DNA of 64,000 nt from Paracoccaceae bacterium (GCA_027489355.1 JAIXZY010000079.1:82936-146935), one strand, 5' to 3'; positions 8,964-19,367 are shown, counted from the first letter of the stretch. Translations and numbers: made by a program. Notes: generated from the letters alone by a model not told the origin.

Positions 8964-10031
8964 ATGCCCAAATCCCGTTCTCTTGTAATTGCAGTCCTCG
9001 CCGTTGTTATCGGGGTGGTCGGGTTCCTGTTCTGGCGCGACAACGGAACGGATGCGTTGCCCGAGGGTTTTGCGCGCGGCAATGGGCGGATCGAAGCCGT
9101 TGAGATCGACGTTGCCTCGAAATATGCCGGACGTATCGATGCGGTTCTGGTGCAGGAAGGTCAATTGGTCGAAGCCGGCGAACCTTTGGTGCAACTGGAC
9201 ATTCGTCAGATCCAGGCGTCGCGCCATCAGGCAGAGGCCGAATTGCGGCGCGCCGAGATCTCAGTCGAGATCGCGCGTCTGCTGATCGAACAACGCAAGT
9301 CCGAAGTGCGCGCGGCCGAAGCGGTGGTGGCGCAAAGCCGGGCCGCCGACGTGGTGGCTCAGCGCCAGCTGGAGCGTTCCATCTCATTGGCCGAAAGCTC
9401 GGTCGCGTCGGAACGTACACTGGAAGTTGACCGCTCGAACGCACTTGGCGCGACAGCTGCGGTCGCCTCGGCCGAAGCTGCGCTGGCGGCCGCCAAGGCC
9501 GGCGTGGCCGCGGCGGAAGCGTCGGCAGTCGGTTCCGAGGCGGCTGTTGCCGCTGCGAAGGCGGCGATCGAGGCGATCGACGTGCAGATCGAGGACAGCA
9601 CCCTGAAGGCACCGCGCAAGGGCCGCGTGCAGTATATCGTGGCCCGTGAGGGCGAAGTGGTTGCCGCCGGTGGCCGGGTCGTGAACATGGTCGACCTGAA
9701 CGAGGTCTACATGACCTTCTTCCTGCAAACCGCGGACGCCGGCCGGGCCGGCCTTGGCACCGAGGTGCGATTGCTGCTGGACGCCGCGCCCGACATCGCG
9801 ATCCCGGCCGGCATATCTTTCGTCTCGGACGTGGCGCAATTCACGCCGAAGACGGTGGAAACCGAGGTGGAGCGCGAAAAGCTGATGTTCCGCGTCCGCG
9901 CCCGTATCGCGCCGGAGTTGCTGGCCAAATACCTCGACCACATCAAGACCGGCCTGCCCGGTGTCGCCTGGGTGCGGCTTGATCCGTCCGCGCCCTGGCC
10001 AGAAGCCGCCGGGGGCCGGGTGCTGGAATGA
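8964..10031 (+). CDS. HlyD-family membrane fusion protein (YhiI-like)
   Basis: This 355-aa protein has an N-terminal membrane anchor ([18 protein letters not shown]). A lipoyl/barrel-sandwich half follows ([31 protein letters not shown]), then an Ala/Glu-rich coiled-coil hairpin from about 85 to 205, then the second lipoyl half ([22 protein letters not shown]) and a beta barrel. It is the periplasmic adaptor of the ABC exporter encoded by the next two genes; the stop overlaps the next ATG (ATGA). No clear Shine-Dalgarno precedes the ATG at 8964, so the exact start is moderately secure. Confidence 0.9.
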   Translation: MPKSRSLVIAVLAVVIGVVGFLFWRDNGTDALPEGFARGNGRIEAVEIDVASKYAGRIDAVLVQEGQLVEAGEPLVQLDIRQIQASRHQAEAELRRAEISVEIARLLIEQRKSEVRAAEAVVAQSRAADVVAQRQLERSISLAESSVASERTLEVDRSNALGATAAVASAEAALAAAKAGVAAAEASAVGSEAAVAAAKAAIEAIDVQIEDSTLKAPRKGRVQYIVAREGEVVAAGGRVVNMVDLNEVYMTFFLQTADAGRAGLGTEVRLLLDAAPDIAIPAGISFVSDVAQFTPKTVETEVEREKLMFRVRARIAPELLAKYLDHIKTGLPGVAWVRLDPSAPWPEAAGGRVLE

Positions 10032-12757
10032 CCGCCCCGCCGCCGGTGGTGCGGACGCAGGGGCTGGGGCTGCGCTATGGCAAAGTCGCGGCGCTGGACG
10101 ATGTGACGGTTGATCTGCCAGCGGGCTGTGTCGTCGGGTTGATCGGGCCGGACGGGGTGGGAAAATCCAGCCTCCTGGCGTTGATTGCGGGCGCGCGCAA
10201 GATGCAGGAAGGCACTTTGGAAGTGCTGGGTGGGGACATGGCCCGTGCCGGTCACCGCGCTCGGATCTGCCCACGCATCGCCTACATGCCGCAGGGGCTG
10301 GGGCGGAACCTTTATCCAACCCTCTCCGTGCGCGAGAATGTCGAATTCTTCGGCAGGCTGTTCGGCGAGACGCGGGCCGAACGTGACCGCCGCATCGCCG
10401 ATTTGCTGGCCGCGACCGACCTTGATGCCTTTGCCGACCGGCCTGCAGCCAAGCTTTCGGGTGGGATGAAGCAGAAACTGGGCTTGTGCTGCGCGCTGAT
10501 CCATGACCCCGACCTGTTGATCCTGGACGAGCCCACGACCGGCGTGGACCCGTTGTCGCGGCGCGAGTTCTGGGCGCTGATCGAGCGTATCCGCGCCAGC
10601 CGTCCGGGCATGAGCCTTCTGGTCTCCAGCGCCTACATGGAGGAAGCGGCAGGCTTCGATCATCTGGTGGCGATGGATGCCGGGCGCGTTCTGGCAACCG
10701 GCAGCCCGGCCGAACTGATGGCGCGCACCGGGGCGGCCGATCTGGATGCAACTTTCATCGCGCTTTTGCCCGATGACGAACGCGCGCACCACCGCGAGCT
10801 GATCATCCCGCCGCGCGGCGCCGATCTGGAAACCGGCCCGGTCATCGAGGCAGAGAATCTGTCGGTCCGCTTTGGCAATTTCACCGCCGTTGACGACGTG
10901 AGCTTCCGCATCCAGCCGGGGGAAATCTTCGGCTTCCTCGGATCGAACGGCTGCGGCAAGACCACCACGATGAAGGTGCTGACAGGCCTTCTGGAACCTT
11001 CCGAGGGCAGCACGCGGATCTATGGCCAGAAGGTCGATGCCCGCGACATGGCCACGCGCAAGCGCATCGGCTACATGACGCAGTCGTTCTCGCTCTACTC
11101 CGAGCTGACGGTGCGGCAGAACCTTGAACTTCACGCGCGCCTGTTCGACATGGCCCCTGCCGAGATCGCGCCGCGCATCGAAGAGCTCGCCACGCGCTTT
11201 GACCTGATCGACGTGCTGGACAGCCTGCCCTTGCGCCTGCCGCTTGGCATCCGGCAGCGTCTGTCCCTCGCGGTGGCGCTGATCCACCGGCCCGAGATCC
11301 TGATCCTTGACGAGCCGACCTCGGGCGTCGATCCGGTGGCGCGGGATGCGTTCTGGCAGGCGCTGATCGATCTGTCGCGCAAGGACGGGGTCACGATCTT
11401 CCTGTCCACCCATTACATGTCCGAGGCCGCGCGCTGCGACCGCATCTCGCTGATGCATGCGGGCCGCGTGCTGGTCTCAGGCACGCCCGAAGCGATCCGG
11501 GCCGAGGCGGGCTCGGCCACGCTGGATGATTCCTTCGTCCATCACCTGCGCAAGGCCGCGAACCCGGACGGACCGGCCCCTGCGGCACCAGTCAGCCTTG
11601 AGACGGCTGCACTTGCCCGACCGCAGGGCCGCCTCAGCCTGGCCCGCCTGCTCAGCTTTTCCTGGCGCGAGGCGCTGGAACTCCGCCGCGATCCGATCCG
11701 GCTGACATTGGCCAGCCTGGGCAGCGTGATCCTGATGATCGTGCTGGGCTATGGCATCTCGATGGATGTTCAGAACCTGAAATTCGCCGTTCTCGACCTC
11801 GACCAGACCATCGCCAGCCAGTCCTATGTCAACGATCTGGCCGGGTCGCGGTATTTCGATGAACAACCACCCCTCGTCAGTCACGAGGATCTGGATGCGC
11901 GGATGCGCGCGGGCGAGATCAGCCTGGCGCTGGAAATCCCGCCCGGTTTTGCGGCGGATGTCGAACGTGGCCGCCCGGTGGAAGTCGGCGCCTGGTTCGA
12001 TGGCGCCATGCCGATGCGCGCCGATACCGTGCGCGGCTATGTGCTGGGGATGCACCAGCACTGGCTGACCGAGCAGATGCGCCAGATCTACGGCGACAGG
12101 GCCGTGGCCGGCACCTACGACCTTGAGGTGCGCTATCGTTACAACCCCGATGTGGAAAGTCTGGCAGCCATGGTGCCGGCGGTCATCCCTCTCCTGCTGA
12201 TGCTGATCCCGGCGATGCTGGCGGTGCTGTCGGTTGCGCGCGAGAAGGAGAGCGGATCGATCGTCAACCTCTACGTGACCCCCGCGCGGCGGCTGGAATT
12301 CCTGTTGGGCAAGCAGCTGCCTTATGCCCTTCTGGGGTTTCTGAATTTCGGCTTGTTGCTGGCCCTGGCAGTGTTCGTTTTCGGCGTGCCGGTGCAGGGC
12401 AGCCTTCTTGCGCTATCGGCGGGCGCGGCGGTCTTTGTCGTGCTGTCCACGGGGATGGGCCTTCTGATTTCCGCCTTCACCCGCAGCCAGGTCACGGCGC
12501 TGTTCTTTACCGCGCTCGCCACGCTGATTCCGGCCGTGCAATATGGCGGGATCATCGACCCGGTCTCGTCGCTTGATGGCATGGGCCGGGTGATCGGCGA
12601 GATTTTCCCGACCAGCCACTTCGTCACCATCTCGCGCGGGGCCTTTGCGAAGGCGCTGGATCTTGGCGACCTCGGCGCATCGTTCCTGCCGTTGCTGGCG
12701 CTGGTGCCGGTGCTGGTTGCCCTTGGCGCGGTCTTCGTCCGCAAGCAGGAGAAATAG
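10028..12757 (+). CDS. rbbA: RbbA/YhiH-like ABC transporter: two ATPase domains fused to a permease
   Basis: This 909-aa protein carries three modules. The first nucleotide-binding domain has P-loop GPDGVGKSS near residue 40, signature [11 protein letters not shown] and [11 protein letters not shown]. The second has P-loop GSNGCGKTT near 307, a degenerate signature ([12 protein letters not shown]) and [11 protein letters not shown]. From about 540 there is an ABC-2 type permease with a large extracytoplasmic loop and a cluster of membrane helices ([19 protein letters not shown] onward). This matches E. coli RbbA/YhiH, and the gene order membrane-fusion protein - RbbA - YhhJ is the same. It is probably a multidrug-type exporter; substrate unknown. 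Confidence 0.92.
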   Translation: MTAPPPVVRTQGLGLRYGKVAALDDVTVDLPAGCVVGLIGPDGVGKSSLLALIAGARKMQEGTLEVLGGDMARAGHRARICPRIAYMPQGLGRNLYPTLSVRENVEFFGRLFGETRAERDRRIADLLAATDLDAFADRPAAKLSGGMKQKLGLCCALIHDPDLLILDEPTTGVDPLSRREFWALIERIRASRPGMSLLVSSAYMEEAAGFDHLVAMDAGRVLATGSPAELMARTGAADLDATFIALLPDDERAHHRELIIPPRGADLETGPVIEAENLSVRFGNFTAVDDVSFRIQPGEIFGFLGSNGCGKTTTMKVLTGLLEPSEGSTRIYGQKVDARDMATRKRIGYMTQSFSLYSELTVRQNLELHARLFDMAPAEIAPRIEELATRFDLIDVLDSLPLRLPLGIRQRLSLAVALIHRPEILILDEPTSGVDPVARDAFWQALIDLSRKDGVTIFLSTHYMSEAARCDRISLMHAGRVLVSGTPEAIRAEAGSATLDDSFVHHLRKAANPDGPAPAAPVSLETAALARPQGRLSLARLLSFSWREALELRRDPIRLTLASLGSVILMIVLGYGISMDVQNLKFAVLDLDQTIASQSYVNDLAGSRYFDEQPPLVSHEDLDARMRAGEISLALEIPPGFAADVERGRPVEVGAWFDGAMPMRADTVRGYVLGMHQHWLTEQMRQIYGDRAVAGTYDLEVRYRYNPDVESLAAMVPAVIPLLLMLIPAMLAVLSVAREKESGSIVNLYVTPARRLEFLLGKQLPYALLGFLNFGLLLALAVFVFGVPVQGSLLALSAGAAVFVVLSTGMGLLISAFTRSQVTALFFTALATLIPAVQYGGIIDPVSSLDGMGRVIGEIFPTSHFVTISRGAFAKALDLGDLGASFLPLLALVPVLVALGAVFVRKQEK

Positions 12758-12760
12758 GCG

Positions 12761-13864
12761 ATGCGGGCAAGGCATGTGGCGCATCTGGCGGTGAAAGAAC
12801 TGCGTGGCCTGTGGCGAGAGCCGCTCTTGCTGGTGCTTGTCCTCTATTCCTTCACGCTGGACATCTACACCCACGCCACCGCCATGCCCGAGACGCTGAA
12901 CCGCGCGACCATCGCGATCGTGGATGAGGATGCCTCGCCCCTGTCGCGGCGGGTGTCGGATGCGTTCCTGTCGCCCTATTTCGTGACGCCCTCCCAGATC
13001 GACCTTGCCCAGATGGATGCCCGGATGGATGCCGGTGTGGATACCTTCTCGCTGGTCATCCCGCCCGAGTTTCAACGGGATCTGCTGGCGGGTGAAGTCC
13101 CCGCGCTGCAACTGAATGTCGATGCCACCCGGATCAGTCAGGCCTTCACCGGCGTGGGCTACATCCAGGGCATCGTCGACCAGGAAATCACCGGCTGGTC
13201 GGGGCAGCAGCACACGGTGCCGGTCGACCTGGCCCTGCGCGCGCGGTTCAACCCGGGCCTGGATCCGGGCTGGTTCGGCGCGATCACCGCGGTGATCAGC
13301 GCCGTCACGATGCTGTCGATCATCCTGTCGGGCGCGGCGCTGATCCGGGAACGCGAACACGGCACGGTCGAACACCTGCTGGTCATGCCGGTGACGGCCG
13401 CCGAGATCATGACCAGCAAGGTGCTCAGCATGGGGGCGGTGGTGCTGGTGGCGACCGGGCTGTCGCTGACCTTCATGGTGCAGGGCGTTCTGGGGGTGCC
13501 GGTCGCGGGCTCGGTCGCGCTGTTCCTGGTGGGCGCGGCGCTGATGTTGTTTGCCACCACCTCGCTGGGGATCCTGTTGGCGACGATCTCGGGGTCGATG
13601 CCACAGTTCGCCATGCTTCTGCTGCTGGTGCTTCTGCCGCTGGAAATCCTGTCCGGCGGGATGACCCCGCGAGAGTCGATGCCCGAAGTGGTGCAATACG
13701 TCATGCTCGCCGCGCCCAACACGCATTTCATCGCGCTGGCGCAGGCGGTCCTGTTCCGCGGCGCGGGCCTTTCAGTGGTCTGGCCGCAGCTTATGGCGCT
13801 CGCAGTGATTGGAGCGGTGCTGTTTTCCATTGCGCTGCGGCGGTTCCGCGACTTCCTCCGCTGA
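12761..13864 (+). CDS. yhhJ: YhhJ-like ABC-2 permease
   Basis: This 367-aa protein begins 3 bp after the RbbA-like stop. One N-terminal helix (LLLVLVLYSFTLDIYTHATA) is followed by an extracytoplasmic domain and a C-terminal membrane half with the ABC-2 marker REREHGTVEHLLVMPV. It is homologous in layout to the permease half of the preceding gene, so the two likely form the heteromeric channel. It ends this three-gene operon. Confidence 0.92.
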   Translation: MRARHVAHLAVKELRGLWREPLLLVLVLYSFTLDIYTHATAMPETLNRATIAIVDEDASPLSRRVSDAFLSPYFVTPSQIDLAQMDARMDAGVDTFSLVIPPEFQRDLLAGEVPALQLNVDATRISQAFTGVGYIQGIVDQEITGWSGQQHTVPVDLALRARFNPGLDPGWFGAITAVISAVTMLSIILSGAALIREREHGTVEHLLVMPVTAAEIMTSKVLSMGAVVLVATGLSLTFMVQGVLGVPVAGSVALFLVGAALMLFATTSLGILLATISGSMPQFAMLLLLVLLPLEILSGGMTPRESMPEVVQYVMLAAPNTHFIALAQAVLFRGAGLSVVWPQLMALAVIGAVLFSIALRRFRDFLR

Positions 13865-14026
13865 GTCAGGCGGGCGCTGGGCGGCGCAGTGATACGGGCC
13901 ACCGGGCAGGGCCGGACAGGCGGCGGATCGGGAACAACTGACGCGCGCCGCCATGTCTGGCGGACAAACCGGCCCCAACCCCTTGAATCCAAGGAGTTCC
14001 TGGAACTGATGGACCTATGGGGTGGC

Positions 14027-14127
14027 TGGGTGAGAGGCTGGACAACGACCCAAGCGGGGCTCGTTACGGCTGCTTCCTTCCGGACCTGACCGGGTTGGCG
14101 AGGCGCCTGCCCGCGCCAACCTCTCAA
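14027..14127 (-). ncRNA. ffs: Signal recognition particle RNA (4.5S, ffs)
   Basis: Read on the minus strand, the region contains GGTCAGGTCCGGAAGGAAGC followed by AGCC, the conserved apical loop of bacterial SRP RNA that binds Ffh. The outer helix is visible: GAGAGGTTGG at the 5' side pairs with CCAGCCTCTC at the 3' side with one G-U pair. Length is about 100 nt, the short type of Alphaproteobacteria. The ends are estimated from the helix. The remaining sequence between 13865 and 14284 shows no coding signal; ORFs called over it are shadows. Confidence 0.93.
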
Positions 14128-14284
14128 GCGCTCATATAGGGGCCGTCGGCGGGATTCGCAAGGAAGCTCTCCGGCCATCACGTCATTGGGGACCCCCGCG
14201 GGACGGTGGGCAAGATCGCCCGCAGGAAAGGCTCGACGCGCTGCACCCGGGAATGCCATCCTCACAGATCTGGGGGGACCTGCC

Positions 14285-15658
14285 ATGACACGACTGCAGC
14301 GCCTGGACTGGCAGGACCACGGCACGCCGGACCTGCCACCGGCCTTTGCACTTGAGGAGGCCGAAGCGCGGCTGGCGTCAGTGCGGGCAGCAATGGCCAA
14401 GGCAGGCCAAGCCGCCTTGGTCATCTATGCCGACCGAGAACATGCGGCAAACCTCCATTGGCTGACCGGCTTCGATCCGCGCTTCGAAGAAGCCGTTCTG
14501 GTTGTCACCGAGGCCGATGCGCTCCTCATCGTGGGAAACGAATGCCTGGCCTATACGGGAATCTCTCCCCTGGTCGCGGCGGGTTGCGTCAGGATCGGGC
14601 ATTGCGCCTCGCTCTCCTTGCCAAGCCAGCCCCGGGGCAGCCGGCGGTTGTGGGAGTGGCTGGATGATGTCGTCCCGGCTGGAGCCAGGATCGGCGCGGT
14701 AGGGTGGAAATGGTACGGTTCGGATGAGCTTCCCCCCGGCCAGGACCCGGCGCTGGCGCTGGACATTCCCGCATTTCTGGCGGATCCGCTGCGCCAGCGG
14801 GCGGGACGGGTCGAGAATGCGACCGCACTTTTCATGCATCCCGGCCAAGGCCTTCGGGCGCGCGTGGGCGTCGACGACATCGCGCGGCTGGAGTTTTCGA
14901 ACCACATGGCCGCAAGCGCGTTGAGGCGGATGGTGTTTTCCTTCCAGGAGGGAATGACCGATTTCGTCGCCATCGAGGCTGCGCGGATGGGCGGGCTCCC
15001 CCTTGGCTGCCACGTGACTTTCGCGATGGGAGCGACGCCCGGCCTGTCCGGCCCCATCGGCGACCGCATCCGGCGCGGGGTTCCCGCCAGCTTCAACATC
15101 GCCCATTGGGGGTCCAACATCTGCCGCGCCGGCTGGATGGCGCGGGGGGAAGAGGACCTTCCGGCCAGCGCGGCGGGCTATCTGGAAGAATTCGTCTATC
15201 CCTACATGCAGGCCATGTCGGACTGGTGCGGGATGATGCGGCCGGGCGTGGCGGGGGGCGCGGTCTGGGCGATGATCCATGACCGCCTGCCGCCGGAGTT
15301 CGGGGTGACGCTGAACCCGGGCCACCTGATCGGGCTGGACGAATGGATGTCCTCTCCCATCACGCCGGAGTCGGGGATACCGCTTGCCTCGGGCATGGCG
15401 ATGCAGATGGACGTGATCCCCGCGCATCCGACCTGGGGGTCGACCCGGATGGAGGATGGCTATGTCATCGCCGACGAGGGCCTGCGGGATGAGCTGGCGC
15501 GGAAGCACCCGAATGCGGCCCGGCGCTGTGCCTTGCGGGCCGAATTCATGCGCCGGGTGATCGGGATGGAGGTGCCGGAGAGCCTTCTGCCGCTGGCCGA
15601 CACCTGCGGGATCATCGCACCCTGGCTTCTGGACCCGGCGCAGGTGGTGGTGTTGTAG
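14285..15658 (+). CDS. Creatinase-like M24-family protein lacking metal ligands
   Basis: This 457-aa protein has the two-domain pita-bread layout: an N-terminal creatinase-type domain to about 190 and a C-terminal M24 domain. The M24 landmarks are there in altered form: NPGHLIGLDEW replaces the GHGIG/HE region and STRMEDGYVI keeps the RxED strand. However, the two metal-binding Asp of active aminopeptidases are replaced, in FNIAHWGSN and the SNICRAGW region. It may thus be a metal-free hydrolase such as creatinase, or an inactive relative. The start ATG 14285 has GGGGGGACC just upstream; the track start adds 33 residues. Confidence 0.8.
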   Translation: MTRLQRLDWQDHGTPDLPPAFALEEAEARLASVRAAMAKAGQAALVIYADREHAANLHWLTGFDPRFEEAVLVVTEADALLIVGNECLAYTGISPLVAAGCVRIGHCASLSLPSQPRGSRRLWEWLDDVVPAGARIGAVGWKWYGSDELPPGQDPALALDIPAFLADPLRQRAGRVENATALFMHPGQGLRARVGVDDIARLEFSNHMAASALRRMVFSFQEGMTDFVAIEAARMGGLPLGCHVTFAMGATPGLSGPIGDRIRRGVPASFNIAHWGSNICRAGWMARGEEDLPASAAGYLEEFVYPYMQAMSDWCGMMRPGVAGGAVWAMIHDRLPPEFGVTLNPGHLIGLDEWMSSPITPESGIPLASGMAMQMDVIPAHPTWGSTRMEDGYVIADEGLRDELARKHPNAARRCALRAEFMRRVIGMEVPESLLPLADTCGIIAPWLLDPAQVVVL

Positions 15659-15672
15659 GCCCCCACCCCCAT

Positions 15673-15696
15673 CCCCTCCCCACGGAGGGGGAGGGG
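15673..15696. repeat. GC-only inverted repeat after the M24 gene
   Basis: CCCCTCCCC (15673-15681) and GGGGAGGGG (15688-15696) can form a 9-bp stem with a 6-nt loop 15 bp after the stop codon. There is no T-tract, so it may be a pause or processing hairpin, or one copy of a dispersed repeat, rather than a full intrinsic terminator. Confidence 0.5.
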
Positions 15697-15773
15697 AGGC
15701 GCGCGATCTGACGCCGCGTTTCGGATGACGCGCGGGACGTGCTTCGCCATTCTGTGCGGCAAGGGAGACCCGC

Positions 15774-17798
15774 ATGACCGACTATCCGCATCTTTTGTCG
15801 CCAATCACGCTTGCCGGTGTGACGCTGAGAAACCGCAGCCTGATGGGCTCGATGCACACGGGGCTGGAGGAGACGGGCGACTGGGGCCGGGTCGCGGCCT
15901 TCTATGCCGCACGGGCGAAGGGCGGGGCGGGGCTGATCGTCACCGGGGGCATGGCGCCGAACCGCGAGGGCGGGGTGTTCCCGGGGGCGGCGGGGCTGTT
16001 CAGCGACAAGGACACCGCCAACCACCGCCGGGTGACCGAGGCCGTCCATGCCGAGGGCGGGCATATCGCGATGCAGATCCTGCATGCGGGGCGTTATGCC
16101 TATTCCAAGGACTGCGTGGCGCCGTCGGCGCTGAAGTCGCCGATCTCTCCCTTCCCGCCGCGGGAGCTGGACGAGGAGGGGATCGAGGCGCAGATTGCCG
16201 CGATCGCCACCGCAGCCACGCGGGCCGTCGAGGCGGGTTATGACGGCGTCGAGGTGATGGGGTCCGAGGGCTATTTCCTGAACCAGTTCCTAGTCACCCA
16301 CACCAACCGCCGCACCGACCGTTGGGGCGGCAGCTACGAGAACCGGATGCGCCTTCCGGTCGAGGTGGTGCGCCGGGTGCGGGCCGCACTGGGTGCAAGG
16401 CCCGTCCTGATTTACCGCATCTCGCTGATCGACCTGGTGCCGGACGGCTCGACCTGGGACGAGGTCGTGGCGCTGGCAAAGGCGGTCGAGGAGGCTGGGG
16501 CCTCGGTCCTGAACACCGGAATCGGCTGGCACGAGGCGCGGGTGCCGACGATTGCGACCTCGGTCCCGCGGGCTGGGTTCGCACATCTGACGGCGCGGCT
16601 GAGGCCGGAGGTGGGGATTCCGGTCATCACTTCCAATCGGATCAACGCGCCGGACGTGGCAGAGAGGCTGCTGGCCGAGGGGGCCGCCGACATGGTTTCG
16701 ATGGCTCGGCCGTGGCTGGCCGATGCCGACTTCATCGTCAAGGCGGCCGGCGGGCGGGCGAAGGAAATCGCGCCCTGCATCGCCTGCAACCAGGCCTGCC
16801 TCGATCACACCTTCTCGGGCAAGCTGACCTCATGCCTCGTGAACCCCCGCGCCTGTCATGAGACGGAGCTTGTATATACGGCCGCGGACGTGCCGAAGCA
16901 GGTGGCCGTGGTCGGGGCGGGACCGGCGGGGATGATGACGGCCATCGTCGCAGCGGGCCGAGGGCACAAGGTCACTCTTTTCGACAAGGCCGACCAGGTG
17001 GGCGGGCAACTGAATCTCGCCAGTCAAGTGCCGGGCAAGGAAGAGTTCCACGGCCTTGTGGACTGGTTCGCAACGATGCTGAATGCGTCCGGGATCGCGC
17101 TGCGGCTGGGGCAACAGGTCCAGGCCGACGATCTGGCGGGCTTCGACGAGGTGGTGATCGCAACCGGCGTCACTCCCCGCGATCCGGGCATTCCGGTCGA
17201 GGCGGGGTCCACGGTGCTGTCCTACATCGACGTGTTGAGGGGCGCGCCGGTGGGACCTCGTGTTGCCGTGGTCGGCGCGGGCGGTATCGGCTTCGACGTG
17301 GCCGAAACCCTTGTGCAGGACGGCGTCAGCCCGACGCTCGATGCCGGGCTCTGGCGCGAGGAGTGGGGGGTGAGCGCGCCGTGGGAGGACCGCGGGGGAC
17401 TTGACCCCGAGGGGCCGAAGCCGCACCCGCCGGCGCGGCAAGTGCATCTGTTGCAGCGCAAGGCCGAAAAGCCGGGACGGCATCTGGGCAAGACGACCGG
17501 CTGGATCCACCGGGCGAGCCTGGCGATGAAGAGGGTGCGGATGCAGGGCGGGGTGAATTACGAACGGATCACGCCCGAGGGGCTGTGGATCAGCCACGGG
17601 CCGGCCCGCGACCAGGTCGAGCTTCTGGCGGTGGATGCCGTGGTCCTCTGCTCGGGACAAGAGCCCGAGCGCGGGCTCAGCGCCGAGCTGGAGCGGCGGG
17701 GCATCCGGCATCACCGCATCGGCGGGGCGGATGTGGCCGCCGAGCTGGACGCCAAGCGCGCCATTGATCAGGCGGCGCGCTTGGCGGCACGGCTTTAG
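15774..17798 (+). CDS. NADH:flavin oxidoreductase with FAD/NAD domain (2,4-dienoyl-CoA reductase-like)
   Basis: This 674-aa protein has an N-terminal Old Yellow Enzyme TIM barrel that binds FMN (SPITLAGVTLRNRSLMGSMH; GSEGYFLNQFL; NRRTDRWGGSYENR). A 4Fe-4S motif follows, with cysteines in CIACNQAC from about 335 and in TSCLVNPRAC. Two dinucleotide folds come next (VAVVGAGPAGM and VAVVGAGGIGFDVAE). This is the full layout of FadH and of trimethylamine-dehydrogenase relatives. FadH is the closest in order and size, but the substrate cannot be fixed. The start ATG 15774 follows AAGGGAG. Confidence 0.9.
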   Translation: MTDYPHLLSPITLAGVTLRNRSLMGSMHTGLEETGDWGRVAAFYAARAKGGAGLIVTGGMAPNREGGVFPGAAGLFSDKDTANHRRVTEAVHAEGGHIAMQILHAGRYAYSKDCVAPSALKSPISPFPPRELDEEGIEAQIAAIATAATRAVEAGYDGVEVMGSEGYFLNQFLVTHTNRRTDRWGGSYENRMRLPVEVVRRVRAALGARPVLIYRISLIDLVPDGSTWDEVVALAKAVEEAGASVLNTGIGWHEARVPTIATSVPRAGFAHLTARLRPEVGIPVITSNRINAPDVAERLLAEGAADMVSMARPWLADADFIVKAAGGRAKEIAPCIACNQACLDHTFSGKLTSCLVNPRACHETELVYTAADVPKQVAVVGAGPAGMMTAIVAAGRGHKVTLFDKADQVGGQLNLASQVPGKEEFHGLVDWFATMLNASGIALRLGQQVQADDLAGFDEVVIATGVTPRDPGIPVEAGSTVLSYIDVLRGAPVGPRVAVVGAGGIGFDVAETLVQDGVSPTLDAGLWREEWGVSAPWEDRGGLDPEGPKPHPPARQVHLLQRKAEKPGRHLGKTTGWIHRASLAMKRVRMQGGVNYERITPEGLWISHGPARDQVELLAVDAVVLCSGQEPERGLSAELERRGIRHHRIGGADVAAELDAKRAIDQAARLAARL

Positions 17799-17821
17799 GG
17801 GGCCGCCGTCCGGCAGCCCCC
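17798..17821. terminator. Shared hairpin between convergent genes
   Basis: GGGGGC and GCCCCC enclose an inner GCCG-tc-CGGC pairing, giving a strong stem-loop that begins in the fadH-like stop codon and ends just before the stop of the convergent EF-hand gene. It could act in both directions; no T-tract is present. Confidence 0.55.
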
Positions 17822-17829
17822 CCGGGGCG

Positions 17830-18090
17830 TCAGCCGCCCGACGAAGCCTCGCCCGGCGCCTTGATAACGCCGCCGTCCAGCGCGGCCTGAAGCTCGGTCG
17901 CATCCACCGCGCCGTCGGCGCTCGTGTCGATGGACTTGAAGGTGTCCTCGGTCAGATCGCTCCAGACCGCCTGAAGCTCGACCAGCGACCAGCTGCCGCT
18001 TTCGTCGGTGTCCGGCACGTCCGGCAGGGTCTGCGCGAAGGCGGCCGAGGCCAGGGCAAGCGGTGCCAGCACGATTGCGAAGCGTTTCAT
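17830..18090 (-). CDS. Small secreted EF-hand protein
   Basis: This 86-aa protein has a Sec signal peptide (MKRFAIVLAPLALASAAFA, cleavage before QT). The mature part is about 66 residues and carries two 12-residue EF-hand-type loops, DTDESGSWSLVE and DTSADGAVDATE. Each has the D1-x3-x5-G6 and E12 pattern expected for calcium binding. It ends in a flexible GEASSGG tail. An AAGGAGAC Shine-Dalgarno precedes the ATG. It is probably a periplasmic calcium-binding mini-protein; the partner is unknown. It is divergent from the LysR gene across a 371-bp gap. Confidence 0.85.
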   Translation of the reverse strand: MKRFAIVLAPLALASAAFAQTLPDVPDTDESGSWSLVELQAVWSDLTEDTFKSIDTSADGAVDATELQAALDGGVIKAPGEASSGG

Positions 18091-18461
18091 GGAAGTCTCC
18101 TTTTTCTATCCACGATTGCACGGCGCGGGTTTCCCCGCCGCCGGACCGACCTAACGGGTGGCGGGAGGACATTCCATACCACGGAAACAATCCCGATCTT
18201 TTGTGGCAATCGTCTGCTATTTCTCAACCTTCAATGGAACATTTTCCCGCCGATGGCGTCGCTCCGTGCCTTTCCTTGCGCAAGCGGCCCCGGCAGTTCG
18301 GCGAAGGGATGCCCATCGGCCCGGACCTCCGCCCGTTTCGCTGCCATGAACGATCCCCCACAATACCCCGGATCGGACGCCTGATTGCCGCCTTCCTGCC
18401 CGATTTGGAAGTGAAACCTCTTTGTAACAAAATCGGCGTGTCTGCTCCCGAAGAGGACAAT
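18091..18461. other. 371-bp divergent promoter region
   Basis: It separates the EF-hand gene (minus) and the LysR gene (plus). The LysR frame stays open through most of it, but no recognisable LysR N-terminus occurs before MDRLTEMEAF, so this looks non-coding. An AT-rich section around 18175-18245 is the likeliest place for divergent promoters. I see no repeat or RNA. Confidence 0.5.
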
Positions 18462-19367
18462 ATGGATCGACTGACAGAGATGGAGGCCTTCGCCACGGTA
18501 GTGGATCAGGGCGGCTTCACCGATGCAGCCAAGAAGATGGGGATCTCCAAATCCGCCGTTTCGAAACATGTGTCTGCCCTGGAAGCCCGTCTTGGCGCGC
18601 GCCTGCTGAACCGCACCACCCGCCGGGTGTCTCCGACGGAAATCGGCCTTGCCTATTACGACCGTGCGCGCCGCGTGCTGAACGACGCGGGCGAGGCGGA
18701 TGCGCTGGTCACCTCGATGCAGTCGGCACCCTCGGGCCTGTTGCGCGTTTCGGTGGCCACGGATTTCGGCGTGAACCTGCTGTCGCCGATCCTGGGGGAT
18801 TTCCTGCTGGAATACCCCGACATTACCGTGAACATGGTGCTGAACAACCGCTATGTCGAACTGATCAGCGAAGGTTTCGACATGGCGATTCGCTTGGGCG
18901 AGCTGGAGGACAGCACGCTGCGCGCCCGCAAGCTGACCGAGACGACCAAGCGCATGATCGGTGCGCCCAGCTATTTCCAGCGCTTCGGACGGCCGCAGAA
19001 GATCGACGATCTGAACGACCATAAGCTCTTGCATTATTCCAACCAGGCCAACGGCAATGTCTGGAAGATCACCGCCCCTTCGGGCGAAAAGCGGCAGGTC
19101 CGGTCCGTCGGTTGGCTGACCGTGAACGACGGGCAGTCATTGCTGAACGCCGCGATCTCGGGCCTTGGGATCGCCTATCTGCCAAGCTTCCTTTATGCCG
19201 ACGCAATGCGGCAGGGCCTGGTCGAAGAGGCCATTCCCGGCCTCCCGGTCGAGGTTCTGGGCATCTACGCCGTCTACCCGCCGGGCCGCTTCACGCAGCC
19301 CAAGGTGCGGGCCTTCATCGACTTCCTTGCGCGGCGCTATGCCGACAAGGGTCCCGACAACTGGTAA
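18462..19367 (+). CDS. LysR-family transcriptional regulator
   Basis: This 301-aa protein has an N-terminal HTH at about 17-45 (GGFTDAAKKMGISKSAVSKHVSALEARLGARLLNRTTRR). A substrate-binding domain follows (GLLRVSVATDFGVNLLSPILGDFLLEYP). The start ATG 18462 is preceded by AGAGGA. It resembles the CrgA/DmlR-like subgroup in layout. It is divergent from the EF-hand gene; whether it controls that gene or itself is unknown. Confidence 0.93.
   Translation: MDRLTEMEAFATVVDQGGFTDAAKKMGISKSAVSKHVSALEARLGARLLNRTTRRVSPTEIGLAYYDRARRVLNDAGEADALVTSMQSAPSGLLRVSVATDFGVNLLSPILGDFLLEYPDITVNMVLNNRYVELISEGFDMAIRLGELEDSTLRARKLTETTKRMIGAPSYFQRFGRPQKIDDLNDHKLLHYSNQANGNVWKITAPSGEKRQVRSVGWLTVNDGQSLLNAAISGLGIAYLPSFLYADAMRQGLVEEAIPGLPVEVLGIYAVYPPGRFTQPKVRAFIDFLARRYADKGPDNW

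Noticed and set aside
9384-11458. Long minus-strand ORFs (455 and 583 aa) opposite HlyD and RbbA-like genes
   Set aside because: They mirror the GC-rich third positions of strong plus-strand genes; sequences are His/Arg/Gln-rich shadows.
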